Shown piece after piece: positions 24,468 through 34,582 of a stretch of 64,000 nucleotides of DNA; position 1 is the first letter of the stretch, and every line of letters starts with the position of its first letter. The notes under the pieces were generated by a model, which saw only the letters and a list, made by a program, of their open reading frames with translations, was not told where the DNA came from and made no database searches. Origin of the DNA: Hortaea werneckii (Eukaryota > Ascomycota > Dothideomycetes > Mycosphaerellales > Teratosphaeriaceae); the NCBI GenBank assembly GCA_037044905.1, contig JBAOKB010000094.1:310001-374000 (forward strand). The letters run 5' to 3'. A program made the translations under genes and the position numbers.

Positions 24468-26264
24468 CTAGGCGAAGGACGGTTCTTGCGGGACAGCCCC
24501 GGCCTGTTGCGCATAATGGGACCAATCAATGACATTGTTCGCCTTGTCAGCGCGCGTTGCTTCGACGAGACCCTCGGCATTGTTCTCGTATGTCGTGATC
24601 ATGGTTTTGATGCGCTGCTCCATTGCATCCCATGTCCTCGCATCCTTCAACTGCTTGGTCTCCCTCCACGAGTTGAAGACCTTGGTACGGTCGTCAGGGC
24701 TCCAGAAAGGAAAGTCAGTATGGTCCCAGAGCTGCAGGAGCGCAAGGCCTTCTTCCTGCGTCCATTGAGGTGGTGCTTTGCCTCTTTTTGCGCGGCTCTT
24801 GAAGCTCTTCCCGGCCATGGCTTCATACCCGTCGGTCTTTGCACGTTTGCTGGGCTGTTCAGTTGTTTGGGGAGCGACGGCGGCCTCTTCTAATGGTCGC
24901 TTTGCTTTGTTGCTGGTACCGTCAGAAGCTTCGCTGGCTGCCTCATTCTGGGTCAGTGCACTTGGCTGTTGTCCGACGGCTTGCGCCAGAGGTTCCAGCC
25001 AGTCACGGAGCTGGGCATAGACCTTCTCCATGCTAAGCTTGACTCCGAGCAATTCCCTCGTATAGACCTCCGGCTTCATATCCTGCCCATCCGACAACCT
25101 CACTCTTTCGACAGCATGCAAAACGCTATTCATCACCCTGCTCGTATCTGAATCACCATCGCCTTCGATCTTTCTGTTGCTCTTGGACCAAGCCTGAGGC
25201 AGAGCATTGATGTGCGCATCCATATCCTCTTCTTTCAGCTTGTCCCATGGCACAAAAACAGCATCGATCCCCATGCAAATTGCCGTTGCCGCCTCCTTGC
25301 TACCCTCGCCATCATTCTGGAAAATCGACTCAAGCTTTTCGAACATTAATAGCGTTGCTTGTTCGTCGGCCCCACAGTTAGCGATCTCGGCTGCTGTTGG
25401 AGCACAGAGTTTGATTGCGGGTAGCTTGGGAAGTGTGGACGTCTTCTTCTTGTCGCTTTTGATTTTTGTTTGGGATTTCGTGACGCGGCTCTCCTTCTTG
25501 GGCGCACGACCAAATGACTGCGAGTTTTCTGGTTCGGGTGGATTTGACAACTGATCGAGAGCCGAACGATACTTCTCCATGCCAAAGCTTAAGCTACCGA
25601 TGATTGTCTTCAAAACAGTCGCTTCGGACCAGCCCATGCCGTAGACCGCGTCCGCTTTCGATCTCATCATAGCTTTAGAGAGCGCTTGAGCAGCTTCTCT
25701 GCCGACCGCAATGAATTTGTCGCTCACGCCCGTTGAAGCGGCCTTCCCAGCGTCGAAAGGACCTGCCACAAGGCCATAGGTCTTCGGGGTCGTGTTGTGT
25801 TTGCTGTTCAGCTCTTTCCACCCATTCGTCACGTATGTGATTCCTTGAGCTACGTTTTTCGCCGCGTCTTCGTCCGGGGAACCGTTCACCATGCAGAGGC
25901 GAAACAGTTGGATGAAGATTTCCTGTGCAAGCCCGAATTCCAGGCCAAGCCCATCTGTCTCGTCTTTCGACGGCATGTAACGATGCATTTGCCACGGATC
26001 TGTGCCGGTGAGCGGTGTCAGCTTATCTACATCTTCCACGGCAGTCGATGGCGTTAAGCCTGTACCAGTCGCGTCGTCTCCTGAGGGAATGTATTGGCCT
26101 TGTTCCGAATTACCGTCCAGGCTATCATGCTGAGACGCGTCTGGTAGATGTTCTGCTTCGTCTTTGCGTGGAACGTGCTTTTTACCATTCTTCTTCGTAG
26201 TCACTGGAGCAATGGCATCCAGTGTCTTGTATCCAGGGGCGTAATTGACCGCGTTCCAAGGCAT
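24468..26264 (-). CDS. SANT/Myb-like family member 1, with a duplicated helical domain
   Basis: Single-exon, 598 residues, starting at the ATG at 26264. Residues about 110-240 and 285-435 are two related helical regions; each ends in an amphipathic segment (IIGSLSFGMEKYRSALDQL; LLGVKLSMEKVYAQLRDWL). A basic, disordered linker with bipartite NLS-like KRPLEE to PSKRAKTDG follows. The C-terminal SANT/Myb-like part begins PPQWTQEEGLALLQLW and contains AMEQRIKTM. The product is unrecognised by name. The W-T-x-E-E start and spacing of aromatic residues suggest a nuclear DNA- or chromatin-binding role. It is the longest of several related minus-strand genes between 24.5 and 37.9 kb. The frame is intact. 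Confidence 0.72.
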   Translation of the reverse strand: MPWNAVNYAPGYKTLDAIAPVTTKKNGKKHVPRKDEAEHLPDASQHDSLDGNSEQGQYIPSGDDATGTGLTPSTAVEDVDKLTPLTGTDPWQMHRYMPSKDETDGLGLEFGLAQEIFIQLFRLCMVNGSPDEDAAKNVAQGITYVTNGWKELNSKHNTTPKTYGLVAGPFDAGKAASTGVSDKFIAVGREAAQALSKAMMRSKADAVYGMGWSEATVLKTIIGSLSFGMEKYRSALDQLSNPPEPENSQSFGRAPKKESRVTKSQTKIKSDKKKTSTLPKLPAIKLCAPTAAEIANCGADEQATLLMFEKLESIFQNDGEGSKEAATAICMGIDAVFVPWDKLKEEDMDAHINALPQAWSKSNRKIEGDGDSDTSRVMNSVLHAVERVRLSDGQDMKPEVYTRELLGVKLSMEKVYAQLRDWLEPLAQAVGQQPSALTQNEAASEASDGTSNKAKRPLEEAAVAPQTTEQPSKRAKTDGYEAMAGKSFKSRAKRGKAPPQWTQEEGLALLQLWDHTDFPFWSPDDRTKVFNSWRETKQLKDARTWDAMEQRIKTMITTYENNAEGLVEATRADKANNVIDWSHYAQQAGAVPQEPSFA

Positions 26265-26966
26265 ATCTGCTGCCGAGCTGTCTTATCGCTAAAGTTATCG
26301 TTGAATGTGAAGATTGTCGGAAGATCGTCTGGCAGTGATCAGCCGACGCAATCAAACGTTATGGTTGCAGTAAAACGAGAGCTGGCAACATAAAGAGTAA
26401 GCACAGCAACGCACAAACTCTGTGTTGTAGAGAAGTGTCTGCTGCCTGTACTTGACAATGCTTTGTTACCGAAGTCAAGTCTAGCGTGGCTTTTCAAAGC
26501 TTTGACCGACATCAAAGGCAGCAGCCTCGAGACACTAGCACAAAGACCACTACGTGAATGCGGCGCCTGCTCCAGCACGACGCGAGAGACCGCCGCAAAA
26601 CTGCACATACTCAAGTGTTCATGTTAAGTGTCTGACTTCTAGGTCTTTCAGCATTTCCAAACATTGAGCTCTTTTGCGATCCTTTTTCAGAATTGACGGT
26701 TTTGATGTATCTAGAACGACAATGCTATGCAAGTGTCTTCAATGTGAGCATACTACACACTAGAAAAAGGAACAAGCAACAAAAGTAATGCAATATTAAG
26801 GGTTTTCATCATCAGGGCCCAGTGTGGTCTCCAAGTCCTCCAAGTTCTGAGTGTTCTAGAGCTTCTGCATCAGTTGAAACGTTCATTGACCTCGTTCTCG
26901 ATCTTTCGAAAGGCGATTACAGCTCACGGTCTTCGATTGCCTATACCTTGAGAAGGCGTGGTTGGC
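26265..26966. other. Intergenic region inside the SANT-like cluster
   Basis: Promoter side of member 1 and 3' flank of member 2. No ORF of note. Confidence 0.4.
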
Positions 26967-28439
26967 CTACAACTCCTCATCCTCCGCCTCCTCTTCTTGT
27001 CCTTTTCCACCCTCCCCTTCTCCTTCCTGCTCCTTTGCTATCTCTTCCTCTTCTGTCTGCTCTCCATCTTCGTCCTGACTTTGCTCCTCTTGCTCGGCCG
27101 TTCCTGCTTCCACAACAGCTTGGCCAACAAATGGCTGAAGATGCCTGTTGATGATATCGTCGACGTCAGCGCTCTCTTCGTCGACTTGCGTGTCTTCAGC
27201 GGTGGTATTTGCTGGAGCTGCCCCTTGACCTCCCGTTGCACTAATTCCAGCTGTGGTCGGCCCACTTGACCCAGTAGGTCCAGCAATGATTGTCGCGGCG
27301 GTGTTCTGAGCTCCCACGCCTTTGCATTGGGCTTTCGTGAGAATCGGCGGGCCATTGGGGTTTGGATCCTTCTGCGGATCCTTCCTCCACATATCAGAGC
27401 GCTGCTCGAGGGCATTTTTGCTTCTTGTGTGGGTGTAATGGTTGGCATCGAGCCAGGTCTTGAAGTGAGCCGCACGTTGATCAGGGGTGTGGCTGAACCA
27501 CCACTGGCAGTTCTGTCTGGTCCGCATGTCGCGTAGCTCAGCATCTTCTGCTGTGCTCCACTCCGTCTCTTCGTGCTTCTTCACCCGCTTTGCCTTCTTG
27601 ACTGGACTGCTGTCGTTCTCACCAAGAGCGGACGGTGCGGCAGTATCGTCTTCGGGAGTTTCAACTTCGGCCTTTCTCTTCCTTGAAGTGCTGACAGGCA
27701 TGCGCTGCGCTGCTTTCCCAGCCTTGGCTTTCTTTTGCATGCTACTCATCTCCTTCTCGAGACGGTCAAGCGCAATGTGCAATGCGGAGAACGTGGCATT
27801 AAAGATCTTGTTGCCAGATTGGTTGTCAACCCAGTCGCTTGTGGAGATGGCGTCCGTAAGAATGCTTGACACTGCAGTGCGCACGGAGTCCTTCTGTGAT
27901 GGCACTCGCGCGCTATCTCCGTCGTGGGATATCGTCAATGCGTATTTGACCCCGTTGATGAAAGCCATTTGCGAAGTCACATCTGCATCAACAATGACGC
28001 GCCACCTGTAGATCACGGCCTTCATGCAGGCTATCATGATCTCGAATGTGATGACTTTTTGCGCGAAGTTGGCACGGTAGAAGATGTCCAGGAGGCGATC
28101 TTCCACCCCCAAAGTCGTAACGCCCTCGTTGCTCTCGTCGTTGGCTGCAACAGCTGTGTCACTTGCCGATACAGAGCCAGAGTCCGCGAATTTCTCTGCG
28201 GCTGTTTCAAGATCACCAAGAGGGTCTTCCTCTTCAGCGTCAGTGACCTCGCTCGGGCTTCCCGCATCCTTAGACGACGGTCCTGCGTGTTGAGGCTGTT
28301 GGGTTGCTGTGTTTGCCATCTCGTCGACGTTCGAATGCGGCGACTGCTGCTGAGGAGTGGTTGATGCCGCTTGCATGGTTTCAGATATCTCTTCGTTGTT
28401 GCTGCTGAGGGCGTTGACGGGGTCACGAACAAGCTGCAT
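26967..28439 (-). CDS. SANT/Myb-like family member 2
   Basis: 490 residues from the first in-frame ATG (28439); the open frame extends to 28502 without another ATG. A Gln/Ser/Asp-rich N-terminus is followed by a helical region (VEDRLLDIFYRANFAQK to FSALHIALDRLEKEM). Then comes an NLS-rich linker (SRKRKAEVE, KKAKRVKKHEE) and a SANT-like domain starting TEWSTAEDAELRDMR with KNALEQRSDMWRKDP. After it lies PNPNGPPILTKAQ, shared with member 4 further along the cluster. The C-terminus is a long acidic Glu/Gly tail. No function is known. A possible upstream exon (Met at 28670) was tested, but no splice kept the frame. Confidence 0.7.
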   Translation of the reverse strand: MQLVRDPVNALSSNNEEISETMQAASTTPQQQSPHSNVDEMANTATQQPQHAGPSSKDAGSPSEVTDAEEEDPLGDLETAAEKFADSGSVSASDTAVAANDESNEGVTTLGVEDRLLDIFYRANFAQKVITFEIMIACMKAVIYRWRVIVDADVTSQMAFINGVKYALTISHDGDSARVPSQKDSVRTAVSSILTDAISTSDWVDNQSGNKIFNATFSALHIALDRLEKEMSSMQKKAKAGKAAQRMPVSTSRKRKAEVETPEDDTAAPSALGENDSSPVKKAKRVKKHEETEWSTAEDAELRDMRTRQNCQWWFSHTPDQRAAHFKTWLDANHYTHTRSKNALEQRSDMWRKDPQKDPNPNGPPILTKAQCKGVGAQNTAATIIAGPTGSSGPTTAGISATGGQGAAPANTTAEDTQVDEESADVDDIINRHLQPFVGQAVVEAGTAEQEEQSQDEDGEQTEEEEIAKEQEGEGEGGKGQEEEAEDEEL

Positions 28440-29532
28440 GGCGTCAGTTGTTGTCCGCTGAAGGCGGCAACGATGATTGTAGCTTTTCGTACGTGAAAGC
28501 AAAATACGCTAGTGGGAATATAGGAGCTAACCAGCCTTGGCGTTGTCGGTGACCAAAGCAGGAAGGAGCGGGATTCTGATCACGCACTCCCCAGGTGCTC
28601 GATCTGTTGCGACAATCAAAGTTGGTGATTTTTTTGATGTGGAAAGAGTGGTAGAAGTCGGATTAAACATGAAAATATAGAGGAGCAGCAAGAAGTTGTA
28701 GTATTCTGACAAAGCTTTGATGGAAGTGTGTTGGAAGGAAGAGAATTGTTCAGAAAGGAAGTCAAACATTCACAAAAGCTCAACTTAGCTGGACAAAGGA
28801 AAATCGCGTCTTTTGGACGATGTTTGAGTCCCCGGACAGAAGGCTTGATGCTCGCATTGCACCCTGAATGATCTCCATTATTGACTGCTCTTTGTACACG
28901 TATTTCGCGTTTGCCCTTCCACACAAGGCCATATAAGTTTTTTCGCTGTGGGACTCGAAAGCTATTCCCACAAGGCTTTGTCCTAGCTTCCAGTAACATT
29001 TAAAATTGTGCCTTCGGTGGAGCTGTAGCCAGCACGCCGTCTAACCGGGTAAGAAAGAGATCCATAGCCTTCGGAGCCTCCAACCCAAATCCATGTCGAA
29101 CCATCAATAAGCGTTGGAGGTGTTTGTCAAAACTGGTCATGATCTCATCAGAGGGGAAAAACGTGGGAAGCGTGATACTTTTTGAGAAAATTACACGACA
29201 ATTTCAGCTGTTCAAACGATTTAAAACCCCCGACTTATAGATTCAATTGGACCTTTTCGGGCCGCAGATTGATGTAGTGTGTAACATCTCTGAGTTCGGA
29301 AGTCTGCGGTCTCTTACAGCCCCTCTAAATGAGAGCCAGTACGCGCTATCGTGTCAACTTATTCGAGACACTCTAGATTTTGGGAACAGCTTAGAAATGG
29401 GAACGATTGATCAATAACTCAATGGTTTGCGCGTCTTTGAAAGCAATGCGTGAAGTCTAGAATATATTGATGCCCGTTTCCCACCCGCGTCGCGGTTGCT
29501 TCCATCTGCTCGACGATGACAGCAGCTGAAGT
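28440..29532. other. Intergenic region inside the SANT-like cluster
   Basis: About 1.1 kb, AT-rich by eye between 29150 and 29420. A short ORF starting at the ATG at 28670 could belong to the 5' leader of member 2. No other feature was seen. Confidence 0.4.
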
Positions 29533-30667
29533 CTACAACATGTCGTCTGGGTCGAGCAAACCGTTGTCTTGCTCTTCTTCCCCGTTCTCTTCCTCATCCT
29601 CGCGACCAGAATCCTCCCGCTCTTGAACACCCCCGAAATGCACCGTACGAGCGGGACGTGCTGCTTGAGGAGGTGGGCCCACGGGTCTCGGCCGAGCGCC
29701 TTCTAATGCCCGAATGACTCTCTCATGCTCTGCAATGGCCTCATCTTCTTCCTGCATTGCAAGACCGAACGCGAAAGGCTGGTTTGGATCTGTTGGGATG
29801 GCAGGCCAGCTTTCGATGATCTTTTCGATCGGGTCTTCGGGGTACAAGTCCAGCTTCTGCTCAGAACTGGGACTCTCGCTCTCGACTTCCTCAGTCGGCT
29901 CCCGAGAACGATAGAAGGACCCTGGGCGCGGCATCCTGGACGGTCGCTGGAATGGGATTGGCTGGACGTCTTGGGGACGGCCCTGCGAGCGCGCGTAGGC
30001 GTTGGTGCGCTCTACTTTCGCCTGCTGGTCCATCATCTTGCCGTACTCCAGCCTCCAACTGTTGAAGCTGCGCTGCCAAGCATCGACACCGTTCGCTTGA
30101 GCGACTTGACGAAGCCACTTGTTCAAGCGCCTGGTGATCTTCCACTTGATGCCTGGCGGAAGCCTGTCACCGTACCCGACGCGCAAGTAGAGAATGGCCT
30201 CGCGCTCCCTGTCGTGAAATTGTGGCCCCGTAGGAGCGGAGACGTAGTCGTCGGTCGGTGAACCGCTCGACAAAGGGCTCGGTTTGCGATCGTGCCCCTC
30301 GTTGATATCTCCCTGGCCCTCTTCATTGGCTGGAGCGTTGCCCGGGGCATTGGAGACGGGGGCGGTGGAGACGGGGGCGGTGGAGACGGGGGCGGTGGAG
30401 ACCGGAACGTTGGAGACAGGTGCGTCTTCCTCGTACTCGGAGCCTTCGTCTGAGCCAACGAACAGGCCGTTGTCCGACTCATCAGAGTTCGACGCGCGGC
30501 GAGACATGTCTTTGTCTAATTCGAAGGAAGTCAGTGATACAGATCAAAGTTGTATGTATGTGTGAGGTGTTCAACTTACTATACGTTTGGGCAAGATCGG
30601 TAAGTCTGACGGCTGAGGATTTCAATGTCAAAATTTGAGAAGGAGTGAGAGGTTTTTGAGCTGGCAT
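29533..30667 (-). CDS. Low-complexity nuclear-type protein with a SANT-like helical core (possible family member 3)
   Basis: Two exons, 30667-30580 and 30515-29533, joined over a phase-1 intron (GTAAGT/ATTAG) to give 356 residues. The N-terminus (MPAQKPLTPSQILTLKSSA) is followed by an acidic stretch, then five P-V-S-T/N-A-type repeats. The folded-looking core is DREREAILYLRVGYGD to WQRSFNSWRLEYGKMM; its spacing of W and basic residues recalls the SANT-like domains of the neighbours. The tail is Pro-rich and then acidic (EDEEENGEEEQDNG). Relationship to the cluster is plausible but weak, and no function is recognised. Confidence 0.62.
30352..30420. repeat. 15-bp minisatellite in the coding sequence
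   Basis: Four full units and one partial unit of GGAGACGGGGGCGGT and variants. On the minus strand they encode the P-V-S-T-A-type repeats of the 29533-30667 gene. The units differ by few substitutions, so recent expansion is likely. Confidence 0.85.
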
Positions 30668-31994
30668 GTTGTTTCAGGAGTGGGGGAACGAGAAGATATA
30701 TGCAAAAATTTGGCGAGGAATCGGATTCCAGACGATTCTGTTGCGGTGTCCAAAGAGGGTAGGCGCAGTCTTTCGCAACCCTTGGCGCTGTCGCTTTAGG
30801 AAGTATCCGATAGCCTCCTCAGGTGTGATTGGGCAACAGTTGTTGAGAGATTTGCGTCAAAGATGTAATCTGGTCTTGCAAGGGCTCACGAGATATGCAG
30901 GAAAAGTGAATAGATCGTTAGTGTCTGTATATGCAGATATGAGTGATAGGAAGAAAGCTTCTGCCAATCGGGATGGTTCGCCAGATTATATAGATGTCGC
31001 ACAATGTTTGCCATTGTTTGCTAATGAGAGTCTACTGCGCGGTCATGCAGCCTGCCCAAAGATACAGCAATCTTTACGTACAAAGGCGGCGTTGTCTCAG
31101 GAGTTTGCTCCCCGCGCGTGTGCAGTTTCGATATATAGTTCTGTGTCAGATCTTCACGTAAGCCTATTGCGGCGGCAGTACATTCAAAGACGACGCATGT
31201 GATCTAATTGTGTGTTGAAGCAAAATCAGAAATCAGAAAAAGCAAGACATTCCCACGCAATGGACAAAGCGGTCACAATGAAAGCGTTATGCTGAATATT
31301 TCACACGCTTGAGACATGTTGGTATAGATGAGTTTTCAGTCTCAGAATGAGACATTGAGCCTCCTCTATGATAGATATTGAGCATCATTTCCAAATCTCA
31401 GCATACATTCTTCAATTCTCTTGATTATGGTATATTATTTCAAGCTTTTCATATGTGCACTCGCCTTGATTGTCATCAGAAGATCAGCGATTTTAAACCA
31501 GTATATAGCGAAACGGTGATGCACCGCGCAATGGAAGTTCGGAATTGCTGTTGTATTTTCTCGCGTTACGGGACCATCCAGGCATATCAAAGCATTGTGG
31601 TCAGGTCTATTTCTGCCATCGATGTATGTCCTTTGTTCAGCATCTACCAGCGCCTCAACATACAATGCAATTGTCTCGAATGCATCTTTGGGGAGACGGG
31701 ATTCGACAATCATTTAAGCGGCACTGTCAATTGTGGCTGCCTTGGAAGCAAAGCGCAAGTTCCTCTTGGTAACCACTATTCACTTGACAGCACGGGCATC
31801 TACCCAAACACAAGCACACTTGTGCTGAATCTTTGCCCACCTTACAAGATCCACGACATTTGACGCAGCTCCATCTAACCAACTTACGAGGAACTTGGTA
31901 TCAACGACCCTGCAACTCCAGCATTGGCAGCTTTACTTGTCTTTATAGTAAGTTGCTTCTTTACCAGTTGCCAACATCTAACATATTGCTAACG
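30668..31994. other. Intergenic region, divergent promoters
   Basis: About 1.3 kb between divergent genes. A 178-codon plus-strand ORF starts at 30666, one base from the opposite gene's start codon. It has no recognisable domain and is probably spurious. Confidence 0.4.
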
Positions 31995-33701
31995 ATGGAT
32001 CTCGACAGTAATCGTGCATCATCTAGCACTTCACCGACAGTTTCGAGGTCATTGCTTGGTTCGACCGCCGCAATGAACGTAAGACAGGTCATTCTTGACC
32101 ACCTGGGACGCGTCGATGCCCTCAGAAGAGATGGCAAGACAGGGGGGAAAGGTAAACTGGCGGCTCAAAACCGCCACATCTCTCGTGCTGCCGCAGAGGT
32201 TGACGAGCGGTTGCACCTCGTAGATTTCGAGGTTGTAAGCCAAATCGTTGGACAGGCCGAGAAGGGTGAGCAAGTGGTCAACGTCACCAAAGAGCTCACC
32301 ACAGTCACAGCTGAGATCGAGAGGCTTCAAACTTTCAAGGGTAGAATAGCCCAAAAGAAGAAGCCGGAACTCACCAGATTGTCTTCGCGACACGCCAGTC
32401 TCCTCGCAGCACGGTTGTACTTCGATGCGCTGAAATTAGAGCGAGGCACCGCTCCAAATGCAAAGATCAACACCGTTCTGACGCGCACCCAAGGCTACAA
32501 CATGGATTTCGAAAGCTGGGCCGATTCTAAAACGTCTTCGTCTCTGCTGGAATGGATGCCGGAAGCGAGACAGTTTGACATGCCGGAAGATGAGCCGACC
32601 TGGGGCAACTCTCGCGATGGCATGGTCGAAAGCGCGGCTACGACAAAGTTCAAAGCGATTGCCAAAGCGCAGAAGGCATCTGCTGTGAAAGGCAAGCGCA
32701 AGCTCTCATCGCCGCCCAAACGCGTCGCCGAGACAGGAAACCTTGGAGAGACGGACGCAAGCTCACTGGACCAACTGCTCTCGACCGACAGACACAAGGC
32801 ACTCCATGAGTACTTCGGCAATGAAGAGCAGTTTGGTACCCAGGCTTTCATGGTGACCGGGCCAGATGGCATGAAAGCGGCAGACAGGGGTGAGTACCAA
32901 ACAAGCATGGAGAACTTTCCGAACTGGCTTGAGGCACAAGTCTCAAGACAAGACAAGGCTATTGAGGCTGCTCGCCTCGCAGAGGCTAAAGAGCGAAGCG
33001 AGCTGAAAGCTCTCAAGAACACTTGGTCGCCTTTGCCACTCGTACTGCCCGAGATCTGGCTTCCTGTGGAATCAGAGATCGATAAAGAGAGCGATGCAGG
33101 AGCTGTTAGGCAAAATGTCATCAACAACTTCGACATGTCTAGCCATAGCCCTGATACACCTTGCCTCACTCGCCTTGCACGCATGCGGAGAGACGACAGC
33201 GAAGGTTTGGACGGAAGAGCATTCACCGCTGCTTTCTTGCCTCCAGTGCCAGCTGCAAACTCATCCCATCCGCGGCCATTTGGTGATCAGCCAGAGCACT
33301 TAACGCCTTCTTTGCCATGTGCGGAGCGCGGAAGGCCGCTACCACCTCCGCCAAGCAATCCTGCCCCCGCGCCATCTAACGCCGGCCCGATTGCGAACAT
33401 TTCTACTGTCCCGGCAGTGTCACCTGTGGCAGCATCGTTGATCAACTCGGTAGTGCACGGTATTGACATGACCATGGCGGCCTCAACTCTCATCAGTCTC
33501 CGTGACGAAACGTCTGGGTCTATGGCACAAGAGCAGGACCTGGCTGAGCGCATCAGAGCGCTTCCCAGGCGTGTGGGCGGAACAAGTCTTACTCCCAACA
33601 CTGATGCAATTCTGGCAGCTGATACAATGGAGACTGAGTCTGAGTCTTCGCAAGAGTCTCCCGGGCAGGAGACGCAAGACATGGATTGGGAGGCTTCTTG
33701 A
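31995..33701 (+). CDS. Uncharacterised coiled-coil protein within the SANT-like cluster
   Basis: Single exon, 568 residues from the ATG at 31995 (the frame is open further upstream without an ATG). Residues about 25-165 are rich in charged heptads (VDALRRDGKTGGKGK, VTAEIERLQTFKGRIAQKK), suggesting helical or coiled-coil structure. A basic segment KGKRKLSSPPKRV is NLS-like. The second half is Pro/Ser-rich (RPLPPPPSNPAPAPS) and ends acidic (QETQDMDWEAS). No SANT-like domain is seen and no family is recognised. It is the only plus-strand gene in the 24-38 kb block. The frame is clean across 1.7 kb, so it is probably real. Confidence 0.62.
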   Translation: MDLDSNRASSSTSPTVSRSLLGSTAAMNVRQVILDHLGRVDALRRDGKTGGKGKLAAQNRHISRAAAEVDERLHLVDFEVVSQIVGQAEKGEQVVNVTKELTTVTAEIERLQTFKGRIAQKKKPELTRLSSRHASLLAARLYFDALKLERGTAPNAKINTVLTRTQGYNMDFESWADSKTSSSLLEWMPEARQFDMPEDEPTWGNSRDGMVESAATTKFKAIAKAQKASAVKGKRKLSSPPKRVAETGNLGETDASSLDQLLSTDRHKALHEYFGNEEQFGTQAFMVTGPDGMKAADRGEYQTSMENFPNWLEAQVSRQDKAIEAARLAEAKERSELKALKNTWSPLPLVLPEIWLPVESEIDKESDAGAVRQNVINNFDMSSHSPDTPCLTRLARMRRDDSEGLDGRAFTAAFLPPVPAANSSHPRPFGDQPEHLTPSLPCAERGRPLPPPPSNPAPAPSNAGPIANISTVPAVSPVAASLINSVVHGIDMTMAASTLISLRDETSGSMAQEQDLAERIRALPRRVGGTSLTPNTDAILAADTMETESESSQESPGQETQDMDWEAS

Positions 33702-34582
33702 GAGGGTAGAAGGGGCAGTGGCGGCTATACAAGATACGACCATCCAAGTCGATGAGGGAATTTGGTTTATTTGGCTCCGAGGCTGGCGCGCATCATGTCG
33801 CTTCAGGAAATTCAGAAGACAAGAGTCCAGTGGAGACAGTCGCTTTGTTCACTTAATATTGAAACGCTTTACACTCTCCTTCATCGCTCAAGCAGCTCGA
33901 GCAGCTTTTCATGACCATGTCTTTCCATAGTAGCACGCTTTGTCATCTTTTTGTGTAGTAGAATTTTCCGGAAATAGTATGGTGCGAATGTGCTCCACAA
34001 TTTTATTTAAACATCACTTTGTTCATCTTTGTTTTAACGCTTGCGTTCGAATGTCAAGGTTGTAGGTATCAATATTTGCAAACTTTGGCCTCCTTCGAAT
34101 TTTCAAACGTTAACGACCACTAGCTCACGTTTGATGCTACTTTGCGGCCTTCTAGAGCAGCTCCGCCAAAGGACCATAGACAGAGCCGGTTTTCGGTCAT
34201 GCTAGACTGAGCTTCCCTTGTTTATATATGTATTCGAATGGGATCTCATTGCAACTCAGGCTCAGCTGTGCTTTGCTAAAAAGTGGGCTTCGTGTTCGAG
34301 CGACTAGAAGAGCCACTTACGCCGTGCGCAAGCCTCAAAATGGTGCAAAATCGAAGCATTCGATCGTTTACTACACAAGAGCACGGCGACAGAAGAGCAT
34401 GTTCATGAGCGAAAGGAAACAACAAGCATGCATACAGTAGTATTATTGGCAGTGTCATGGAAATCAATCAAGGCCGAATGAATGAACAATTCAACGCTCT
34501 AGCACTCCACCATCTCGATTCCGCACTTAACGCTGCGAAGCTCAACAGTCTCAATCAACGATGCTTTGAAAGCCAGCTGGAT
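33702..34582. other. Intergenic region between convergent genes
   Basis: About 880 bp with AT-rich parts around 33950-34060. No supported feature. Confidence 0.4.

Noticed and set aside
24327..24893. 188-codon plus-strand ORF overlapping the 3' end of SANT-like member 1
   Set aside because: Antisense to a longer frame with a recognisable domain plan; no similarity of its own.
28530..28670. Possible first exon of SANT-like member 2 (Met at 28670)
   Set aside because: The donor leaves phase 1 and no acceptor before 28433 restores the member 2 frame, so the ATG at 28439 was kept.
30666..31202. 178-codon plus-strand ORF starting at 30666
   Set aside because: Starts one base from the start codon of the gene on the other strand and shows no domain or plausible composition.
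32495..33226. 243-codon minus-strand ORF inside the 31995-33701 gene
   Set aside because: Antisense shadow with Ser/Leu bias; the plus frame is longer, starts with ATG and has charged heptads.
28440..34582. RIP-type mutation or a transposon relic in the AT-rich intergenic parts
   Set aside because: No transposase, reverse transcriptase, LTR or terminal repeat was seen, and dinucleotide bias could not be computed here.
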